Origin: Bacteroidota bacterium
GTDB lineage: Bacteria; Bacteroidota; Bacteroidia; Cytophagales; Cyclobacteriaceae
Assembly: GCA_018267285.1 (NCBI GenBank)
Contig: JAFDYU010000007.1
Location: 62,206-126,205, forward strand
Length of the DNA: 64,000 nt
Direction: 5' to 3'
A program made the translations under genes and the position numbers. Below the pieces are notes generated by a model. That model was not told where the DNA came from, ran no database searches, and saw nothing but the letters and a program-made list of their open reading frames with translations. This document shows positions 60,169-64,000 of the stretch, piece by piece (position 1 is the first letter of the stretch; every line of letters starts with the position of its first letter).

Positions 60169-60594
60169 ATGAAAAAAAAAATAATCGGAATTCTTTGGCT
60201 CTCTCCGATGCTGCTGCTTGCCCAGCAAAAAGAATTTAATTGGCTCGTGGGGAAGTGGCAAGAAGAAGGCAAACCTTCTTTTGAAATTTGGAAAAGTAAA
60301 GACACTTACCTCTTGGCCGAATCGTATGCTATAGAATCGGGAATAAAAAAAATTAACGAAACGATTAAGATAGTTAAGAAAGGAAACGATTTCTATTTTA
60401 TTGCTAGCGTAAAAGACCAAGGCTCGACAGAGTTTAAAATAACTTGGTACAATAAAAATTCTTTCGTAGCGGAAAACCCCCGGCACGACTTTCCCAGAAA
60501 GATTAATTACAAAAAAACAGATGCTAATCACATCCATGCTTCCATCGGTGACAATACCAAAACCATTGATTATTTTTTTACGAAAGTGCCATGA
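60169..60594 (+). CDS. DUF6265 family exported protein
   Basis: A 141-aa protein with a signal peptide (LSPMLLLAQQ). The segment FNWLVGKWQEEGKPSFEIWKSKD followed by LAESYAI resembles the DUF6265 pattern of lipocalin-like small proteins. It ends with the four-base overlap ATGA with the following methylase gene. The function is unknown. The second ATG (60169) is chosen because it starts the signal peptide; an in-frame ATG at 60148 is a possible alternative. Confidence 0.8.
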   Translation: MKKKIIGILWLSPMLLLAQQKEFNWLVGKWQEEGKPSFEIWKSKDTYLLAESYAIESGIKKINETIKIVKKGNDFYFIASVKDQGSTEFKITWYNKNSFVAENPRHDFPRKINYKKTDANHIHASIGDNTKTIDYFFTKVP

Positions 60595-61766
60595 TAAAAA
60601 TTTCAGCCTCTATTTTTTTAAAACGTGGGCGCGAAGCTTCGGTAAAGCGGAATCATCCGTGGATTTTTTCGGGTGCTATTCAATCGATGGAAGGCAAACC
60701 CGAAGATGGCGAATGGGTTGAGGTAAAAGATTTTCAACACGCAACATTAGGTTTTGGGCATTATCAAAAAGGAACGATCACCGTTCGCTTGTTGTCGTTT
60801 GAAAACAAAGCCCCGAATCTTTCCATCTATTCAAATAAAATCGGAGCCGCCTATGAGCAACGCGTGTTAACGCGAGTTGTTAACGAACACACCAATTGTT
60901 TTAGGTTGGTGCATGGCGAAGGCGATGGTTTGCCCGGCCTTATCGTTGACGTTTACAATGGCGTTGCAGTAATGCAGGCACATAGTCTGGGCATGCACAA
61001 CGATCGGCAAACGATTGCCGGGGCCATTCAAGAAAAATTAAATTTTGTCCATTCCATTTATTACAAAAGTCACGGTACGCTCGGCATAAAAGCGGAAAAC
61101 GAGTATTTGCTCGGCATGGGCGTAGTGCCTCATGTAATCACCGAACACAACAACAAATTTTATGTGGACTGGGAAGAGGGGCAGAAGACGGGCTTTTTTC
61201 TGGATCAACGCGAGAACAGGAAATTGTTGGGGCAAATGAGCCGAGGTGTTTCTGTGTTGAACACCTTCTGCTACACGGGCGGCTTTTCGGTCTATGCGCT
61301 GAATGCCGGTGCTTCGCGGGTGCATTCGGTCGATGCTTCTGAAAAAGCCGTTGAGCTTACCAAAAAAAACATCGAACTCAATGGTTTTGATGCCGGCCAA
61401 CACCCATGTTTTGATGCCGATACGTTTGATTTCATCAAAGACAAAAAGAACCAATACGATTTGATTATACTCGATCCGCCCGCGTTTGCCAAACACAAAG
61501 ATGCGCGCCATCAGGCCATGAAAGGATATCAGCGGTTGAATGCCGAAGCGATGAAAATAATTAAACCGAACGGAATTATTTTCACGTTCTCGTGCTCGCA
61601 GGTGGTGGATCAGCAATTGTTTTACGACACCATCGTTTCGGCAGCCGTTCAGGTAGGGAGGGAGATTAAAGTATTGCAACACCTTGGGCAGCCGGCCGAT
61701 CACCCGGTGTCTATCTATCATCCGGAAGGAGAATACTTAAAAGGGTTGGTGCTTTACGTTTTGTAA
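60591..61766 (+). CDS. Class I SAM-dependent 23S rRNA methyltransferase (RlmI-like)
   Basis: A 391-aa protein with an N-terminal PUA-like domain and a Rossmann methylase domain. LVHGEGDGLPGLIVDVY near residue 104, KTGFFLDQRENR near 201, VLNTFCYTGGFSVYA near 220 and LDPPAFAKH near 297 match RlmI/RlmK-type m5C methylases of 23S rRNA. CSQVV near 329 supplies the catalytic cysteine. It overlaps the convergent VapC gene by 13 nt. Confidence 0.92.
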   Translation: MIKISASIFLKRGREASVKRNHPWIFSGAIQSMEGKPEDGEWVEVKDFQHATLGFGHYQKGTITVRLLSFENKAPNLSIYSNKIGAAYEQRVLTRVVNEHTNCFRLVHGEGDGLPGLIVDVYNGVAVMQAHSLGMHNDRQTIAGAIQEKLNFVHSIYYKSHGTLGIKAENEYLLGMGVVPHVITEHNNKFYVDWEEGQKTGFFLDQRENRKLLGQMSRGVSVLNTFCYTGGFSVYALNAGASRVHSVDASEKAVELTKKNIELNGFDAGQHPCFDADTFDFIKDKKNQYDLIILDPPAFAKHKDARHQAMKGYQRLNAEAMKIIKPNGIIFTFSCSQVVDQQLFYDTIVSAAVQVGREIKVLQHLGQPADHPVSIYHPEGEYLKGLVLYVL

Positions 61767-62149
61767 ACCTTTAATGCCGTGTGCCGCGCAATCTTGTTGA
61801 AATCTGCATCGTTGTGTACAAGTTTCAGGTTGAAGTGGATGGCATAAAAGGCGATGATGCAATCGTTGGGTTTACGGATGGTGACGCCTTTTTTACGCAA
61901 CTCACGGTAAATTTTTGCAGCTTCCTCGGCAACGAAATAAGAATCCAGATAAAGAAAATGAAACCGGATGAGTGACTCCTTAACTGCTAAATAGTCCTTG
62001 TCTCGTTTTATTCCCTGAAGTACTTCTTGTAAAATTGGAGGGCAGATATAACCACGGATAACTCTTTCAAGGTTTGTATCAAGTACTTGGGTACTTGCAT
62101 TCTTTACTCCACGAAAATAATCAATCCAAATCGATGAATCGAATAACAT
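61754..62149 (-). CDS. vapC: VapC family PIN-domain toxin
   Basis: A 131-aa PIN nuclease. The start MLFDSSIWIDYFRG holds the first Asp of the acidic site, ILQEVLQGIKRD the Glu, and NDCIIAFYA with LVHNDADF the remaining Asp residues. VapC toxins cut tRNA or rRNA. It starts at the same base where vapB ends (TAATG arrangement), which is typical for VapBC. Its 3' end runs 13 nt into the rlmI-type gene on the opposite strand. Confidence 0.92.
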   Translation of the reverse strand: MLFDSSIWIDYFRGVKNASTQVLDTNLERVIRGYICPPILQEVLQGIKRDKDYLAVKESLIRFHFLYLDSYFVAEEAAKIYRELRKKGVTIRKPNDCIIAFYAIHFNLKLVHNDADFNKIARHTALKVYKT

Positions 62150-62355
62150 TAGATTAGACCTTCGCGCATTTTCATCAGGTCGCCCTCCCAAGCTATTTTT
62201 CCTCGTAGTGACCTTAATTTTTGAAATTTAAGATAGGTGACATATTGTTCAAGTGCTTTTTCAACGGCTTCACGTTTACTCTTTGCTTCTCCCATTTTAA
62301 TAATTTCTTTTATCAGATCATCGCGCAAGACGATATTCGTTCGGGTGGTTTTCAT
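62149..62355 (-). CDS. vapB: VapB-type antitoxin
   Basis: A 68-aa antitoxin. The start MKTTRTNIVLRDDLIKEIIK and SKREAVEKALEQYV resemble the ribbon-helix-helix VapB subclass with the VapB_antitoxin pattern (TNIVLDDxLIxEA). A full -7 element (TACATTTG on the minus strand, 62361-62368) lies 5 nt before the ATG, suggesting a very short leader. It precedes and is coupled to vapC. Confidence 0.9.
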   Translation of the reverse strand: MKTTRTNIVLRDDLIKEIIKMGEAKSKREAVEKALEQYVTYLKFQKLRSLRGKIAWEGDLMKMREGLI

Positions 62356-62360
62356 ACACA

Positions 62361-62368
62361 CAAATGTA
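62361..62368 (-). promoter_or_regulatory. Candidate -7 promoter element of vapBC
   Basis: On the minus strand TACATTTG matches the Bacteroidota -7 consensus exactly. No clear -33 TTTG is seen at the normal distance. The vapB ATG follows 5 nt later. Confidence 0.4.
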
Positions 62369-62384
62369 GTAAAATTATACACAT

Positions 62385-63626
62385 CTATTTTTTCCGTTCA
62401 TGAAAAGCACCTTTGTATTCGGGGTCTTCTTTTCGCTTTTGCCGGTCAATTTCGCGGGCCATTTCCTGGGCTTCCTCAAAAGAAGTTTCTGCGGTGGCGA
62501 TGGTAGCGGGCATTTTTCGCACCGGTATTTTTTCGCGAATGAGTTTTTCAATTTTTTCGATATGATACAACTCGGCCTTTGTGGCGAAGGTGATGGCCGT
62601 ACCTTCCTGAAAAGCCCGGCCTGTTCTGCCGATGCGGTGCACATAGTCTTCGTACAAAATCGGAACATCAAAGTTGATGACGTGCGAAACTCGTTCCACA
62701 TCAATGCCGCGGGCAGCAACATCGGTGGCAACCAGAATACGCAACTGACCTTGCTTAAATTCATTCATCGCATTGATGCGGCTGTTCTGCCCTTTATTGG
62801 AGTGGATCACCCGTGCAGGGCCAATTTTTTTCCGTTCCAAAAATTTAAAAATATTGTCGGCATTTTGTTTGGTGCGCGCAAAAACGATTACTCGATTAAA
62901 TTTTTCTTCATCGTTCAACAGCTGCTCGAGAAAATTTATTTTCGTTCGAAGGTTGGGAATGTGATAGACCTCTTGCTCCACGTGCTTGGCTGCGGTTGCT
63001 TGGGGCGTGATTTCAATTTTTAAAGGGAAAGCCAAAAATTCTTGCGAAAGCCTCTCCACCTTTTCTGGGAAAGTTGCCGAGAACAACAGGCTTTGCCGCT
63101 TGGGTGGGAGCACTTCAAAAATTTTCCGCAGTTGCGGCATAAAGCCCATGTCCATCATGCGATCGGCTTCGTCAATAACGAGCGTCTTAATTTCTTTAGC
63201 AGGCAGTTCCCCCCGCAAGTATATTTCCATGAACCGGCCCGGTGTGGAAATAACGATGTCGATTCCTTTTTTTATTTCTTCAATTTGAGTTTTGGGTCCC
63301 ACACCCCCATACAATACAACCATTCGGATATCGGTGTACTTAGAGAGTTTTAGAGCGTGCGAATGAATTTGCACGGCAAGCTCTTTAGTAGGCACCAGAA
63401 CCAATGCGCGCGGGTGTTGACTTTGCGCAAACTTTACCTTCATTAAAAGAGGTAAAATGTAAGCGGCCGTTTTACCTGTGCCTGTCTGCGCAATGCCAAT
63501 CACCTGCTGGCCTCCTAAAATCAATGGAATACTCTTTTGTTGAATTTCGGTGGGCAACGAAAATCCGGCCTCTTCAATGGCTTGAAAAAGTTGTTTATTC
63601 AATTTGAAATTCTCCCAGGCAGACAT
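62385..63626 (-). CDS. DEAD-box RNA helicase (RhlE type)
   Basis: A 413-aa helicase. Q-motif GFSLPTEIQ near 21, Walker A AQTGTGKT near 46, PTKELA, DEAD as VIDEADRMMDMGF near 149, SAT near 182, then the helicase C domain with RVIVFARTK, ATDVAARGIDV and HRIGRTGR. A basic tail (RQKRKEDPEYKGAFHERKK) follows. RhlE-type enzymes act in RNA metabolism and cold adaptation. The stop codon lies 30 nt upstream of vapB. Confidence 0.95.
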   Translation of the reverse strand: MSAWENFKLNKQLFQAIEEAGFSLPTEIQQKSIPLILGGQQVIGIAQTGTGKTAAYILPLLMKVKFAQSQHPRALVLVPTKELAVQIHSHALKLSKYTDIRMVVLYGGVGPKTQIEEIKKGIDIVISTPGRFMEIYLRGELPAKEIKTLVIDEADRMMDMGFMPQLRKIFEVLPPKRQSLLFSATFPEKVERLSQEFLAFPLKIEITPQATAAKHVEQEVYHIPNLRTKINFLEQLLNDEEKFNRVIVFARTKQNADNIFKFLERKKIGPARVIHSNKGQNSRINAMNEFKQGQLRILVATDVAARGIDVERVSHVINFDVPILYEDYVHRIGRTGRAFQEGTAITFATKAELYHIEKIEKLIREKIPVRKMPATIATAETSFEEAQEMAREIDRQKRKEDPEYKGAFHERKK

Positions 63627-63636
63627 CAGATTGCAT

Positions 63637-64000
63637 TCAATTAAAATAACCGCGGTGCCACAAACTCAACCAATTCATACTTAAAGCCACTGCCGAGTGG
63701 ATCAGCGAGCCCATCCAAATGGATTGAGTTTTGTAACTCATCAGCCCCAAAAATACGCCCGCAAAAATGGATCCGATACATTCGGGCAAAGGTTTTGCAA
63801 AGTGAATCATGCAGTAGGGCACAGTCATCACAAAAACCGAGTAAAAACCTAAATTCTTTTTCAGCCCGAGTACCATAAACCCACGAAAGAAAAACTCAAG
63901 TGCAAAAAAAGTCAAGACGTAAAGAAGTTCGCCAATGAGGTAGAACGGAACAAATTCTTCAATGGGTGGAACAAAAAACGGATACGTAACTTGAAATTCG
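63637..64000 (-). CDS. CPBP family intramembrane metalloprotease, C-terminal part
   Basis: A frame enters from the right edge, so the N-terminus is outside the window. The visible part contains LEFFFRGFMVLGL (motif 1, with the FFRG arginine), MIHFAKPLPECIGSIFAGVFLG (motif 2 with the His) and SIWMGSLIHSAVALSMNW (motif 3). This is the CAAX/CPBP intramembrane protease pattern. It is followed 11 nt downstream by the RhlE gene on the same strand. The complete length cannot be seen. Confidence 0.85.
   Translation of the reverse strand, partial: EFQVTYPFFVPPIEEFVPFYLIGELLYVLTFFALEFFFRGFMVLGLKKNLGFYSVFVMTVPYCMIHFAKPLPECIGSIFAGVFLGLMSYKTQSIWMGSLIHSAVALSMNWLSLWHRGYFN

Noticed and set aside
60118-60537. 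Minus-strand open frame opposite the DUF6265 gene
   Set aside because: Phe/Ser-rich antisense translation without domain features; the plus strand has a signal peptide and family match.
1-64000. tRNA or rRNA genes
   Set aside because: No cloverleaf with a TTCGA-type T loop and matching acceptor stem, and no rRNA-like segments, were recognised; the GGTTCGA matches seen lie in coding sequence.

Overview
This window looks like a chromosomal segment of a Bacteroidota member, probably Cytophagales. It carries a gliding-motility lipoprotein (GldB), families largely confined to the phylum (BT_3928-like DoxX protein, DUF1599, DUF6702, an RsmI-like short methylase), an eukaryote/archaeal-type prolyl-tRNA synthetase, two TonB-dependent receptors, lipoproteins with Cys lipoboxes, and promoter elements of the Bacteroidota type (TTTG, about 19 nt, TAnnTTTG). 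Genes are dense, no intergenic gap exceeds 300 nt, and no rRNA, tRNA, CRISPR array or prophage was recognised.

Layout. 1-6.3 kb: tail of an unknown gene, MoxR ATPase, a large Oar-like TonB receptor, a secreted coiled-coil protein and a TIGR01777 epimerase. 6.3-8.5 kb: a REP-like palindrome, a LOG-family hydrolase and a metalloid operon arsR-arsI/cadI-like-arsC with a visible ArsR operator. 8.6-13.6 kb: a tight operon (purine nucleoside phosphorylase, DinB-fold enzyme, PBP4-type D,D-peptidase, NagZ, small coiled-coil protein, N-formylglutamate amidohydrolase). 13.6-26.7 kb: housekeeping genes (tpiA, proS, aroK, folP, a TrmH-type methylase, purM), lipoproteins, a 7-repeat propeller lipoprotein, a Gly/Tyr/Met-rich exported protein and a FadL-type porin. 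26.7-41.5 kb: gldB, nucleoside permease, a Phd/ParE toxin-antitoxin pair, three peptidases, an AAA ATPase with a duplicated beta-rich N-terminus, a VWA membrane protein and a deoxynucleoside kinase. 41.5-50.4 kb: small membrane proteins, metK, an RsmI-like methylase, hydrolases, an orphan antitoxin, lysA, and a GIY-YIG nuclease gene embedded in a nest of palindromic repeats. 50.4-64 kb: a TetR-regulated hydrolase, TonB receptor, ispH, a type II restriction-modification cassette, a YodC-like small protein, DegP/HtrA, SIMPL protein, RlmI-type methylase, VapBC, RhlE helicase and the end of a CPBP protease.

The most interesting structure is at 47.0-47.8 kb. A 106-aa single-domain GIY-YIG nuclease is flanked on both sides by nine REP-like hairpins. 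They share an 11-nt loop (GAGCNTGTCGA or its complement), while the stems differ by compensatory changes. Two near-identical inverted pairs of about 70-75 bp sit directly upstream and downstream of the gene, and the downstream repeat supplies its stop codon. This resembles the REP/RAYT partnership but with a GIY-YIG enzyme instead of a Y1 transposase. Degenerate relatives of the repeat occur elsewhere in the window, and a 12-nt tag TGCGTAACATCA occurs three times upstream of unrelated genes, at least twice beside such palindromes.

Second, the restriction-modification cassette abuts ispH at its 5' end. The reading frame of ispH continues upstream with family-like sequence but shows ATC where an ATG would be expected, so how this essential gene starts translation is an open question.
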